Origin: Candidatus Limisoma faecipullorum | Lineage (GTDB): Bacteria; Bacteroidota; Bacteroidia; Bacteroidales; Muribaculaceae | Direction of reading: 5' to 3' | Length of the DNA: 64,000 nt | Assembly: GCA_017694955.1 (NCBI GenBank) | Contig: JADIMC010000010.1 | Span: 1 to 64,000, forward strand | Shown: piece by piece, positions 1 through 9,774 of the stretch | Layout of the letters: the number at the start of each line of letters is the position of its first letter | How positions within the stretch are numbered: the stretch's first letter is position 1 | Notes under the pieces: generated by a model | Database searches by the model: none | What the model was told of the DNA's origin: nothing | The model's input: the letters and a program-made list of their open reading frames with translations, nothing else | Translations under genes and position numbers: made by a program

Positions 1-2
1 TT

Positions 3-611
3 GTGGCTGTCGTGCGCAAGATTTATGCCGCGCTGAAAGAAACGGAGCAGATGGTGTATGAGCGGTTCCCGCATATCACTCCTGTGCTTCCTGATGACAT
101 TGCGGTGGTGCATTCTGAAGAATTGCTGCAACTTTATCCGTCGCTCTCTCCAAAACAACGTGAGGCAGAAATTGCCCGCAAATACGGAGCGGTGTTCATC
201 GTCGGAATCGGTGCGGAATTGTCGGACGGAAAGCCCCACGACGGACGCGCTCCCGACTATGACGACTGGATTACGCCCAATAGTGCCGGTTACCGCGGGC
301 TTAACGGCGACATATTGCTGTGGAATCCCGTGTTGCGGATTCCTTTTGAGCTGTCGTCGATGGGCATACGTGTCAGCGCGGAATCGCTGATGGAGCAATT
401 GAGAGCGCGGGGATGCGAGGAGCGTGCCGCATTGCCATTCCACCGCTCGTTGCTTGCAGGGGAACTGCCATATTCCATCGGCGGCGGAATCGGACAGAGC
501 CGTCTGTGCATGTTCCTGCTCCAAAAAGCGCACATCGGCGAGGTACAAGCCAGTGTATGGCCGGAAGAACAAATAGAAGAATGCCGCAGGCATAACATAT
601 ATTTAATGTAG
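3..611 (+). CDS. asnA: Aspartate--ammonia ligase (AsnA), C-terminal part; 5' end outside window
   Basis: AsnA-like C-terminus with [23 protein letters not shown] and [23 protein letters not shown]. Confidence 0.9.
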   Translation: MAVVRKIYAALKETEQMVYERFPHITPVLPDDIAVVHSEELLQLYPSLSPKQREAEIARKYGAVFIVGIGAELSDGKPHDGRAPDYDDWITPNSAGYRGLNGDILLWNPVLRIPFELSSMGIRVSAESLMEQLRARGCEERAALPFHRSLLAGELPYSIGGGIGQSRLCMFLLQKAHIGEVQASVWPEEQIEECRRHNIYLM

Positions 612-618
612 AAAATAG

Positions 619-1092
619 ATGTCAAGAACAGAATCGGAATTGAAAGGCGTTACCCTTTTGGGCAACACCGCCACACGCTATCCGGACCAGTATGCTCCGG
701 AGGTGCTTGAAACATTCAAGAACAAGCATCAGGACAACGAATATCTCGTGACGTTCACATGCCCTGAGTTCACGAGCCTTTGCCCGAAGACCGGCCAACC
801 GGATTTCGCCAAAATAATAATAAGCTACATTCCCCGTGAGGATATGGTGGAGAGCAAGAGCCTGAAGCTCTATCTTTTCAGTTTCCGCAACCACGGCGAC
901 TTCCACGAGGATTGTGTCAATATCATAATGAAAGACCTTGTGCGGCTTATGAATCCGCGCTACCTTGAAGTGCGGGGCATATTCACTCCGCGCGGCGGGA
1001 TTGCCATATTGCCTTTTGCCAACTATGCCGACAGTGAGCATCAGGAGATGAAACGCCAGCGGCTGATGGCTAATTTTATCAATAATTTCTGA
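619..1092 (+). CDS. queF: NADPH-dependent 7-cyano-7-deazaguanine reductase QueF
   Basis: [21 protein letters not shown]...[24 protein letters not shown] signature of QueF. Confidence 0.94.
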   Translation: MSRTESELKGVTLLGNTATRYPDQYAPEVLETFKNKHQDNEYLVTFTCPEFTSLCPKTGQPDFAKIIISYIPREDMVESKSLKLYLFSFRNHGDFHEDCVNIIMKDLVRLMNPRYLEVRGIFTPRGGIAILPFANYADSEHQEMKRQRLMANFINNF

Positions 1093-1115
1093 TTATTTCG
1101 CCGGTTAAAGGTGTA

Positions 1116-1168
1116 TTGCTTTGTATGCAGTGCAATAATTCGTGTTTTTTGCACTGTATGTAGTGCAA
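1116..1168. promoter_or_regulatory. Two tandem ~20-bp dyads (TTGCTTTGTATGCAGTGCAA, TTGCACTGTATGTAGTGCAA) upstream of queC
   Basis: 17/20 identical copies at 1116-1135 and 1149-1168, 33 bp apart; second has perfect TTGCACT/AGTGCAA arms. Confidence 0.55.
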
Positions 1169-1199
1169 AGTTTAATAAATACAAGAATTTTTATTTTAT

Positions 1200-1856
1200 A
1201 TGATTGAAAAAGACTCTATTATAGTGCTTTCCGGGGGTATGGATTCGGTGACGCTGCTCTATGAATATAAGGAGCGGATAGCGTTGGCCGTGACTTTCGA
1301 CTATGGGTCGAACCACAACCGCCGCGAGGCGGAATGCGCCCGGCTGCATTGCTCGCGGCTGGGGATACGCCACATAATAATACCGCTCGGCTTTATGGGC
1401 GAATATTTCAAAAGTTCGTTGCTCGAAGGGGCGGATGCCATACCGGAGGGCAATTACGACGACGAGAATATGCGTTCCACCGTCGTGCCGTTCCGCAACG
1501 GCATTATGCTGTCGGTAGCCTGCGGATTGGCAGAGAGCTACGGACTGAAGCACGTGATGATTGCCAACCACTACGGCGATCACGCAATCTATCCCGATTG
1601 CCGCGCTGGGTTTATCGACGCTATGTCGGAGGCGATGCGCAACGGCACGTATGACGGCATCACCATAATAGCTCCTTATACATCAATAACGAAAACAGAA
1701 ATAGCGCGCCATGGCAAGCGTCTCGGTATCGACTATTCAGAGACATATTCCTGCTATAAGGGCGGGGTGAAGCATTGCGGCAAATGCGGAACGTGCCGTG
1801 AGCGTATCGAGGCTTTGCGTGACGCCGGAATAGAAGATACCACTATCTACGAATAG
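1200..1856 (+). CDS. queC: 7-cyano-7-deazaguanine synthase QueC
   Basis: N-terminal PP-loop LSGGMDSVT and C-terminal CYKGGVKHCGKCGTCRERIEAL zinc site. Confidence 0.95.
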   Translation: MIEKDSIIVLSGGMDSVTLLYEYKERIALAVTFDYGSNHNRREAECARLHCSRLGIRHIIIPLGFMGEYFKSSLLEGADAIPEGNYDDENMRSTVVPFRNGIMLSVACGLAESYGLKHVMIANHYGDHAIYPDCRAGFIDAMSEAMRNGTYDGITIIAPYTSITKTEIARHGKRLGIDYSETYSCYKGGVKHCGKCGTCRERIEALRDAGIEDTTIYE

Positions 1857-1886
1857 ACTTTATTTTCCAAACCATATTCTGAGATT

Positions 1887-2960
1887 ATGAGAACTTTTCT
1901 TGCTGTTATTTTAGCTTTGGCTTGCAGTCTTGCCGGTATGGCCCGGCAGATAGAGGGTGACAGCCGGAGCAGCGACGAACTGATAGAGCGGGCCGTTGCC
2001 CTGATGGACAACGGAGCGGTTGGTACCGCCATTTCCGTGCTCAACGGTGTGCTTGAAAAGGATTCCACTAATATGGTGGCACGCTACGAGCTCGGTTATG
2101 CGCATTATATCAATGATAATATGCCACGTGCGATAGAGGAGTTCTCTAAAATTGTCGGAAAGTGGAATTATAACGAGCAAGTATATGGGATGCTCGGTAA
2201 TTCCTACGATATGAACGGTCAGCCGGAAAAAGCCGGGGAAGTTTATAAAAAGGGGCTGGAAAAATTTCCTCGCAGTGCTATGCTTCTCAATGAACTGTCT
2301 GTCTTGGCTTTGAAAGATGAAGACTATAACAAGTCGCTCGATTATTGCCTGCAAGGCATAAAGGCCAACCCTCTGTATTCTCCGTGCTATTTCCGTGCGG
2401 CATCGCTCTTTCTTCAGTCCGACTATCTTGCGTGGGGAATGATTTATGGCGAGATGTATATGGCGATGGAGCGTCAGAACGGCGAGCGGATAAAGGAGAT
2501 GTCACGGCTGATGATGGATGCCTGCAAGCGTTGTATTACATTTGAAGGCGAAGGCATTTCGTTGGTGTTTGCTTCTGACACGATAAGTACCGATACGGAA
2601 GAAAACACTATCGTTTCATTGAAGCGGTTCGATTTGGTAGGCTATGAGATGTGTATGGCTATGTCTGTAGCTGATGCGGGGATAAAGGAAATCAACGCTG
2701 AAAATATGTGCAAGGTGCGGAAGGCGTATGTTGATAAGCTTGCTACCGACAGCGTGTTCTCCATTTATCGGAATCCGTATGTCAAGCATCTGCTTGCCGT
2801 AAGGACTTCGGGGCATGAGGAGGCATACAACCATTTCGTTACGATGGGCTACGACGCTCCGGCTTTGAGCAAGTGGGCGAATTCGCATCCTTTCGAGTGG
2901 AACAGGTTCGCCGATTGGCTTAATTCCTATATACCGGATATGGGCAATGGTGAATATTGA
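1887..2960 (+). CDS. Secreted tetratricopeptide repeat protein
   Basis: Signal peptide followed by TPR-like repeats (AISVLNGVLEKDSTNMVARYELGYAHYINDN...). Confidence 0.75.
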   Translation: MRTFLAVILALACSLAGMARQIEGDSRSSDELIERAVALMDNGAVGTAISVLNGVLEKDSTNMVARYELGYAHYINDNMPRAIEEFSKIVGKWNYNEQVYGMLGNSYDMNGQPEKAGEVYKKGLEKFPRSAMLLNELSVLALKDEDYNKSLDYCLQGIKANPLYSPCYFRAASLFLQSDYLAWGMIYGEMYMAMERQNGERIKEMSRLMMDACKRCITFEGEGISLVFASDTISTDTEENTIVSLKRFDLVGYEMCMAMSVADAGIKEINAENMCKVRKAYVDKLATDSVFSIYRNPYVKHLLAVRTSGHEEAYNHFVTMGYDAPALSKWANSHPFEWNRFADWLNSYIPDMGNGEY

Positions 2961-2986
2961 AAAACTATCTGAATTACAAAGAAAAA

Positions 2987-3036
2987 ACAGCCGCGCTTGT
3001 CTGGTTTGACAGAACAAGCGCGGCTGTGGATTTTTC
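2987..3036. terminator. Bidirectional intrinsic terminator
   Basis: ACAGCCGCGCTTGT (2987-3000) / ACAAGCGCGGCTGT (3014-3027) 14-bp stem flanked by A-run and T-run between convergent genes. Confidence 0.8.
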
Positions 3037-3048
3037 AGGGGGCAGGTA

Positions 3049-5217
3049 TTATCGTTTCACTACGGCTTTCCTTATGCTTGTGCCATCAGTGTCGATTATT
3101 ACTATATAGTATCCTGCCGGGCAGTCGGAAAGGTCGATGCTCATTGTGTTGTCAGCTGATTTCACCAATTTGCCGTCTGTTCCATATACCTGTATTGACT
3201 TCACAGCTTCCGGAGAATCGATGTGCAGCATATCGGCAACCGGATTCGGATAGATTCTTACAGCGTCGCTGTCGATGTTTCCCACGCCGGCCTGATCGGT
3301 CACTGTGAATGTGAATGAAATATCCTCAGGCATGGTCATTTCGAATGGCAAACCTGTGAAATTTGCGCCGTCGATGCTTATAGTATAGCTTTTCCCTATT
3401 TCGAAAGTGCTTCCGATAGTAAAGTCAGCACTTGCAGTTGTCTCTCCGTCTCCGTATGCGGTAAAGTCAGCGGATTTTTTCATTTTCTTCCTGTTGGTCT
3501 CGGTTTCAGTAATCAAGAATCCGATGCTTCCGGTGGCAGTCTCTCCGGATGTGTTGGAAAGTGTTGCCGTTATAATGATGTTTCCTCCTTGCGGCACTTC
3601 CGTAGCAGACCCGTCGATAGCCGTCAAAATGATGTCGTAAACCGGCTCGCCTACGGTGATGTCGTCGCCTTCCACAGTCAGGAATACCCTGTCGGCGTCA
3701 ACCACACGCATCCAGTCGAAGAAATATCCGTCGCGTGACTCTTTAGTTACCGGATAAATCATATATTCTCCGTCTTCAAGATTTTCAAGCTCGCTTTGCA
3801 CTTCGAATTTTTGGTTGAAAACGGCGGTCATTGTCGATAAATTCAAGGGAGCGGTATTTTCAGGCTCGGCTACACGGTTGCCTTGACGGTCGAATACCGC
3901 TACTGCTACGTTGCCTTCATAATCATATGAGGAAGAATTGCCTATACCGCTGACTTCTATGGTCAGATTGTCGCCTTTTACAAGCGATTCCTTGTCGGCG
4001 CGTACGAATGTCTGATAGCTGTTGTTTGAAGAGTAGATCAAAGGGGAATTTCCGTAGAATCCATCTCCGTCAGAGTCAGGCTCCATTGTGGTCACCGACT
4101 GGTTATAGACGAAACCGCCGCCACCGCCGCCGATACCCAGCTCATATGGGTCCATTACGTTGATGTCGAACCATCCGTCTGACAATCCTCCCCATCCCCA
4201 GTTGATGTGGAGCAGGTCGTTGCTGTCGTAGCCGTCGGCCACAAAGCAGTGTCCTCCCAGGTTACCTGTTCCGCAGAACACCAACGGCTTCCCACTGTCG
4301 AGCTCTTTCTTGATTTTATCAAGAAATTGCGTGTCGGTCATTGCTCCGCGTTTGAATATTTCTGAGTTATAGCCAAAATATGTGGCTACACCATAAGGGA
4401 TGTCGTAATCCAAGGCTCCGCTACCATTGGGAGCGTAGCTCATCAGTACGGCCGCGCCACAGTCCTTCATCAGCAATGCCACGGCTTCAGCCTGCTCGTC
4501 GGTGTATTCGTTGACTATATTGTTATTGGTGTCGTAATAGCGTTCGTATTTGTCGAGCATATTGTCCCAGTCGTATGTGGATTGGCTGAAATCGGTGTAA
4601 ACCTCGAAATAGCTTTCCATAAAATTGGTGTAGTCCTGTACGTAGGCGTATCCATTGCTGCCTTTTCCTGTGGCTGGATATTCATAGTAGTTCATCACCT
4701 GTGCAAGAGCGGTTGCAACGCAGCCGGTGGGCAGAATCTCGTTTTCGTTCTTATACCATGCCGGGCACAGACGGTTGAACGGCTCGTCCTGATTCCATTC
4801 GGTCTTGAGCAGTACGTCAACTACCGGAGTGCCTACTTCGGAAGCGCGTCTTATGGGTTTCGCTTCTCCGCTTTGCACTTTCTCCACATACTCGGAGTAA
4901 GTGGCGAAATAGCTGCGCAAATTTTGCGGCATATTTTCCGTGGAGAAAGTTCCTTTGTCGGAATAGCCTATCAGTTCCGTGAGACTGTCATCGCCGGAAA
5001 CGACCACGAATCCCTCGTTATTGCCGAAGTTGAACACATAATAAGGAGCTGTTGCGCCATTGCTTGCATTGGTGCTTTTGGCGCGTGCCATTTTCTTTCC
5101 GGAAGTTTCCGGCATATATTTTCTTGCTATGGCGGCAGCTTGCGATTCTGTGATTTGTTCGGCGTTTGCCGTCACAGCCGTCATTATGGCTAACAGGAGT
5201 GCAGAATATTTGTTCAT
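3049..5217 (-). CDS. C10-family (streptopain-like) cysteine peptidase with T9SS type A C-terminal sorting domain
   Basis: TGCVATALAQVMNYYEYP catalytic Cys motif, GGHCFVADGYDSNDLLHINWGWGG His motif, C-terminal AVRIYPNPVADMLHI...GYYIVIIDTDGTSIRKAVVKR. Confidence 0.88.
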   Translation of the reverse strand: MNKYSALLLAIMTAVTANAEQITESQAAAIARKYMPETSGKKMARAKSTNASNGATAPYYVFNFGNNEGFVVVSGDDSLTELIGYSDKGTFSTENMPQNLRSYFATYSEYVEKVQSGEAKPIRRASEVGTPVVDVLLKTEWNQDEPFNRLCPAWYKNENEILPTGCVATALAQVMNYYEYPATGKGSNGYAYVQDYTNFMESYFEVYTDFSQSTYDWDNMLDKYERYYDTNNNIVNEYTDEQAEAVALLMKDCGAAVLMSYAPNGSGALDYDIPYGVATYFGYNSEIFKRGAMTDTQFLDKIKKELDSGKPLVFCGTGNLGGHCFVADGYDSNDLLHINWGWGGLSDGWFDINVMDPYELGIGGGGGGFVYNQSVTTMEPDSDGDGFYGNSPLIYSSNNSYQTFVRADKESLVKGDNLTIEVSGIGNSSSYDYEGNVAVAVFDRQGNRVAEPENTAPLNLSTMTAVFNQKFEVQSELENLEDGEYMIYPVTKESRDGYFFDWMRVVDADRVFLTVEGDDITVGEPVYDIILTAIDGSATEVPQGGNIIITATLSNTSGETATGSIGFLITETETNRKKMKKSADFTAYGDGETTASADFTIGSTFEIGKSYTISIDGANFTGLPFEMTMPEDISFTFTVTDQAGVGNIDSDAVRIYPNPVADMLHIDSPEAVKSIQVYGTDGKLVKSADNTMSIDLSDCPAGYYIVIIDTDGTSIRKAVVKR

Positions 5218-5343
5218 TATTAATGATTTGTTATTGATTTGATAAAATGCAGCGCAAAATTACAACAATTCTTTTAACATACGAGCATTTTAATGAAAAA
5301 CATCTCATTTCACAAGCCTGACAGCCATTTTTTTCATTTGAAT

Positions 5344-8300
5344 TCAAGACAGAGACACTTTGCGTATGATGTTTTCCGGTATGTACCACACGTAGCCTTC
5401 CGGGTTGTCGAATCCGCAACTTCCGATTATTTCCATATAGTTTCTCACTTGCCGCAGATAGCGACTGTCCTCTTTCTCTCCGAATTTATAGTCGATTACG
5501 ATGGTTTTGCCTTCGGGAGTGACGACTATGCGGTCCGGACGATAGACGTTGCCTTTGCCGTTAATCATCGGGCGCTCGCTTATTACGCGGTTGCCGGGAG
5601 CGAACCATTCAGCCGCTTCCGGACTGCTGATTCCATGGCGAATGATTTTGCCGAATTCTTCAGCCTCTTCTCCGGTTATCATCCCTTTTGTCCGGAAAAA
5701 TTTAATCGCGTTGCCAACATCGTCTGACGTTTTTATCCGGCACATTATCCGGTGCATCATCACCCCTTTGAATTTCGGCGATTCGCGGCGTTCGGTCACC
5801 ATATCGGGCACATCGAATTTCCATAGTCCGGTCTTGCCTCCGGTTTCATATCCGGGCATCCAGCGGCGTTCTGCCCCTTCATTGTCATCTTTTTTCTGTG
5901 GTATGGTCTGTTTGCCTATTTCAAGAACAGTCCCGCTATAAAAATCGCCTGGGACAAGCAACTCTTCTGATATTTCCTCGCCATAAAGCGAAGCGGCATT
6001 GTCGATATCGTCCTGCCGTGCCTGTGCGATTTCTTCCAGAACAGTGCCTAAGTCGCCTTTCTTGTCTTCCGGGATATAGGCTATCATTTCTTCACCTGCC
6101 CGCGTGAATGCCACGTATGTCTTGTTGAGAGTGTCAAGTCTTGCGTCACGTCCCATCTCCTCGAAAACATCCTTGAATGCAGTATCTTTCGGGTTCTTTG
6201 ACCTTGTTACGGGTATTATCGGTGGAAAAAGCTCTTGTGGAATGCCTGTTATCGATATTTTGTCGGATTCGATCCATTCCAATTGGGTGTTTTGCTCGAA
6301 ATCCCAATTGCAGAACGGGATTATTACGCACGGGAATTCCAGACCTTTCGATTTGTGGATTGTCATGATGTTGACAGCCTCGATGTTGTCGGGTGACGAT
6401 ATCGTCGTGTTTTTCCCTGTACTCTCCCAGAATTTCAGGAATTGATGAAGGTCGGAGCCATAACGGCTCTCAAAATCGGTGACTATGTCTTGAAATGTCT
6501 GTATGAAAGGAGTCTGGCTTTTTCTCAATGTGTCGGAAAGCTGTGTCTGTATGATTCTTTCCACAGTCATGGCAATGCTTGTGGGCGTTTCTCCTCCGAA
6601 GAGGGTGTCCTTGTCGATTCGTTCGTCATTTCCTATGGCTTCGGCTATGGCTTCGGTTGCGTTTCTGCCATTGCTTATGTTGCGTTGGATGCGCTTGATT
6701 ATCAGGGCAAGGCTTTTTTGCCTGTCATCGGAATTGTGGTTGCCATAATTGCTCTGGCAATCCAAGGCGGAAAGCATGGCGATGATGATTTTCACGGCCG
6801 GTGACTTGCGTATTATGAGCGATTCTTCCGAGACGACGTTGATGCGTTCGTCATCGGCTTTCGCCCGTCCGTCGGCAAGCAATTTCTCAATCACGGACTG
6901 TCCTTCCGATTTGCGGTTTACAAGGATGGCGATGTCGTTTTGCTTGTAGCCGCGCGAAAGCATCGACCTTATGTCGTTGACGACTTTGTCGAGAATCACA
7001 TCCTTATAGCCGGTGTCTTTGTCGGAAGCAATCCATTCGAAACGCACGTGCCCGTTTTTGTCTCTGTTCTTCGGTGCTACCTGCTGCACCACATTGCTGT
7101 AGATATCGCTCATTCCGAGCTTTCTGGCAAGCAGAGTGAAGCAGGTGTTGTTCCATCTCACTATGTTTTTTGCGCTGCGCCAATTGGTGTTCTCTTTCAG
7201 CGACCCGCCTATGTCGGTAATTTCTTCTTTTCGGAACGTCGTGTAAATCTTGTCTTTTAATATCGAAGGGTCGGAATTGCGGAACCGGTAGATGCTTTGC
7301 TTCACGTCGCCGATTATCAGGTTGTCGTTACCGGTGCTCAGACTGTTTCTTACCAACGGTTTCAGGTTCTCCCACTGCATTTCCGATGTGTCCTGGAATT
7401 CATCGATAAGGAAATGTCTCAGGCGTAATCCGACGCGTTCATACACAAATGGAGTGTCGTTCTCGCCAATGATTTTCTTCAAAATCTCGTTGGTGTCGGA
7501 AAGCATCACCACATTGTTCTCTTTTGTAAAGTCGATGATGCTGGCGCTTATGTCGCCAAGCAAACCGAGAAAATACAATTTTGACAGAATCATATTGCAC
7601 GATTCTATTGCCTGTGCGGCTTCTCCTATGCGTGCGATGCATCTGTCGATGCCTTCGATTATGCTGTAGGGAATGGAGCCTAAATGCTTTTTCTTGAACC
7701 ATTTTTCAGCTTTCCCTTGCTTGTCGCATATTTTGCCGGTTTGCTCGGATGTGAGGTTGCCTGTGAATTTTTTGTTGAAATTATAAGAGAACACATCGTC
7801 GCTCAATCCTTTGGTGATTTGATTGAAATCGGCGCACGCTTTATTGATTCTGTCATTGTTGAGCGCTATTGATTTTTGTAATGCTGATTTGAAATCATTG
7901 ATTCTGCTCTTGTCGTCGAGGTATTCTATGAGCTTGTCGATATTGCGCTTTACCGTCTCTTTCGACAAGTCGCGGGCAAATGAGTAGAGATTGGTGTCCT
8001 GCGTGTTTCCGGCAGGAGCGCGGAACACATCCCACGATTTCCCTTCGTCGATGCGCGCTTTCATAAATTCAATCAGCCATTGCCGTAATGCCCTGGCCTT
8101 CTCCGTGGTGCCTGATTCGTGCAATTCCTGTTTGAGGTTGCTTATGCCGACAGCTATTGCATACTCATCGTTGAGTTCGATATTATAGTTTCCCGACAGC
8201 TCTACTTCGTAGGCGAAGGTGCGGAGAATCATCTGGAAAAATGCGTCGATGGTGCTGACGTTGAAGTTGTTGTAGTCGTGCAGCAGTTGCCCCAGCGCTT

Positions 8301-8604
8301 TCTTTGCAGATGCCTGCAGCTCAGGCTTTGTTGTGTTGAGCACGGTGCATAATTCATCTGCATATGGGCTGTCGGATGCGGAATTCCCCAAAGTGTCGAG
8401 CTCTGCGATTATTCTCCGCTTCATTTCTTCCGTCGCCTTGTTGGTGAACGTAATGGCAAGGATACCGGCGTGGTTGTCGTCGGGGTTGCGGTCAAGCGAA
8501 TATGTGCCGTCCTCATTTTTGCATCCGAGTAGCAGCTTTAGATATTCCTTTACCAGATTGTATGTCTTGCCTGACCCTGCCGATGCCTTATATACCGTAA
8601 TCAT
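5344..8604 (-). CDS. UvrD/Rep-type helicase with C-terminal PD-(D/E)XK-like nuclease (AddA/RecB-like)
   Basis: Walker A KASAGSGKTYNL, DEFQDTSEMQW, MTIHKSKGLEFPCVIIP, C-terminal RPDRIVV...IVIDYKFG. Confidence 0.87.
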   Translation of the reverse strand: MITVYKASAGSGKTYNLVKEYLKLLLGCKNEDGTYSLDRNPDDNHAGILAITFTNKATEEMKRRIIAELDTLGNSASDSPYADELCTVLNTTKPELQASAKKALGQLLHDYNNFNVSTIDAFFQMILRTFAYEVELSGNYNIELNDEYAIAVGISNLKQELHESGTTEKARALRQWLIEFMKARIDEGKSWDVFRAPAGNTQDTNLYSFARDLSKETVKRNIDKLIEYLDDKSRINDFKSALQKSIALNNDRINKACADFNQITKGLSDDVFSYNFNKKFTGNLTSEQTGKICDKQGKAEKWFKKKHLGSIPYSIIEGIDRCIARIGEAAQAIESCNMILSKLYFLGLLGDISASIIDFTKENNVVMLSDTNEILKKIIGENDTPFVYERVGLRLRHFLIDEFQDTSEMQWENLKPLVRNSLSTGNDNLIIGDVKQSIYRFRNSDPSILKDKIYTTFRKEEITDIGGSLKENTNWRSAKNIVRWNNTCFTLLARKLGMSDIYSNVVQQVAPKNRDKNGHVRFEWIASDKDTGYKDVILDKVVNDIRSMLSRGYKQNDIAILVNRKSEGQSVIEKLLADGRAKADDERINVVSEESLIIRKSPAVKIIIAMLSALDCQSNYGNHNSDDRQKSLALIIKRIQRNISNGRNATEAIAEAIGNDERIDKDTLFGGETPTSIAMTVERIIQTQLSDTLRKSQTPFIQTFQDIVTDFESRYGSDLHQFLKFWESTGKNTTISSPDNIEAVNIMTIHKSKGLEFPCVIIPFCNWDFEQNTQLEWIESDKISITGIPQELFPPIIPVTRSKNPKDTAFKDVFEEMGRDARLDTLNKTYVAFTRAGEEMIAYIPEDKKGDLGTVLEEIAQARQDDIDNAASLYGEEISEELLVPGDFYSGTVLEIGKQTIPQKKDDNEGAERRWMPGYETGGKTGLWKFDVPDMVTERRESPKFKGVMMHRIMCRIKTSDDVGNAIKFFRTKGMITGEEAEEFGKIIRHGISSPEAAEWFAPGNRVISERPMINGKGNVYRPDRIVVTPEGKTIVIDYKFGEKEDSRYLRQVRNYMEIIGSCGFDNPEGYVWYIPENIIRKVSLS

Positions 8605-8621
8605 AATGATGAATGGCTTTC

Positions 8622-8963
8622 TCAGATTATACGTGCGTTGTAGCCTTCTGCCTCAAGGATTTCCTTTACTTTCTGTCGCATGTCGCCCTGTATCAATATT
8701 TCTCCGCCACGAGCCGATCCGCCGGTGCCGCATTTTGTCTTGAGCTTGCGTGCCAGCTCTTTCAAATCGTTGTCGCTGCCGATGAATCCTGTTATGATCG
8801 TGGCTTCTTTCCCTTTGCGGTTTTTCTTGTCTAAAAGGATTTTAAGCCGTTGTTCCGATGGCGGCAAAGCGGTTTCCTGTTCTTCTTCGGTGTCTTCTTT
8901 CCCGAAATCGGGATTTGTGGAATATACGATGCTTAGTTGCTGTTTCCAGTCGTTATTTTTCAT
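8622..8963 (-). CDS. SUI1/YciH-family translation initiation factor-like protein
   Basis: LKTKCGTGGSARGGEILIQGDMRQKVKEIL SUI1 motif. Confidence 0.88.
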   Translation of the reverse strand: MKNNDWKQQLSIVYSTNPDFGKEDTEEEQETALPPSEQRLKILLDKKNRKGKEATIITGFIGSDNDLKELARKLKTKCGTGGSARGGEILIQGDMRQKVKEILEAEGYNARII

Positions 8964-8991
8964 TTGCGCGTCAGTTTAGCTCATTAACTTT

Positions 8992-9011
8992 CCAAAATTA
9001 TGTAATTTTGG
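8992..9011. promoter_or_regulatory. Divergent promoter core: back-to-back TAATTTTG -7 boxes in a perfect palindrome
   Basis: CCAAAATTA-TG-TAATTTTGG; each half matches Bacteroidetes -7 TAnnTTTG pointing at the SUI1 gene (-) and porT (+). Confidence 0.55.
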
Positions 9012-9054
9012 CGACCTCTGCAATAACGCGGCGGTTTTTACGTTAAAAGCATAT

Positions 9055-9774
9055 ATGAAATTGTTTCGTGCCTACATATTGCCGGTGCTTCTGATGGCAT
9101 CGTCGCTCCTTGCCGCCGCTCAGGACAACGACAAGGTGCTCAACCGTCCGTATGCAGATATGAAGCGGTTGCATTACGGCTTTTCCGTAGGATTTCATAA
9201 TCAGAACTTATGGTTGACGCACAATGGGTATGTGACCGACAACGGAGAGGCGTGGTTTGCTGATGTCACCGGATTGCAGCCGGGATTTTGTGTCAACATC
9301 CTCGGTGACTTGCGTCTTGCTGAGCATTTCAACTTGCGTGTTTCGCCGGGAATGTATTTCGGCAGCAAGACGGTCACTTTCCGTGACGCTACCAACGGCA
9401 CTATAGAGAAGCAGAACATAAAGAATAGCAGCGTGGTTGTGCCTGTTGACCTGAAAATGTCGGCAACCCGCTACCACAATGTCCGTCCTTATGTCACGGC
9501 AGGGGTGATGGCGGCGTTTGACGTATCGAAGAAGAAAGAAGGGGAATTGCTGCAGCTGAGCAATACCGACCTGTATGCCACTGTTGGTTTCGGGCTTGAT
9601 GTGTATGTGCCGTTTTTTAAGTTCATTCCTGAGGTGAAGTTTTGTTTCGGATTGCGCAACTTGTTGCAAAAGGACCGTCCGGACCTTGCCGAAGATCCTG
9701 AGAAACTGAAATATACGAATTCATTGGACAAGGCTGTCTCGAATATGGTTGTGTTTACATTTTATTTTGAATGA
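9055..9774 (+). CDS. porT: PorT-family outer membrane beta-barrel protein (T9SS)
   Basis: Signal peptide, 8-strand-like barrel, PorT-like sequence, directly upstream of porP and overlapping it by 4 nt. Confidence 0.78.
   Translation: MKLFRAYILPVLLMASSLLAAAQDNDKVLNRPYADMKRLHYGFSVGFHNQNLWLTHNGYVTDNGEAWFADVTGLQPGFCVNILGDLRLAEHFNLRVSPGMYFGSKTVTFRDATNGTIEKQNIKNSSVVVPVDLKMSATRYHNVRPYVTAGVMAAFDVSKKKEGELLQLSNTDLYATVGFGLDVYVPFFKFIPEVKFCFGLRNLLQKDRPDLAEDPEKLKYTNSLDKAVSNMVVFTFYFE

Noticed and set aside
1093-1199. preQ1 riboswitch ahead of queC
   Set aside because: Region lacks the preQ1-I/II consensus and pseudoknot pattern; consists of twin dyads instead.
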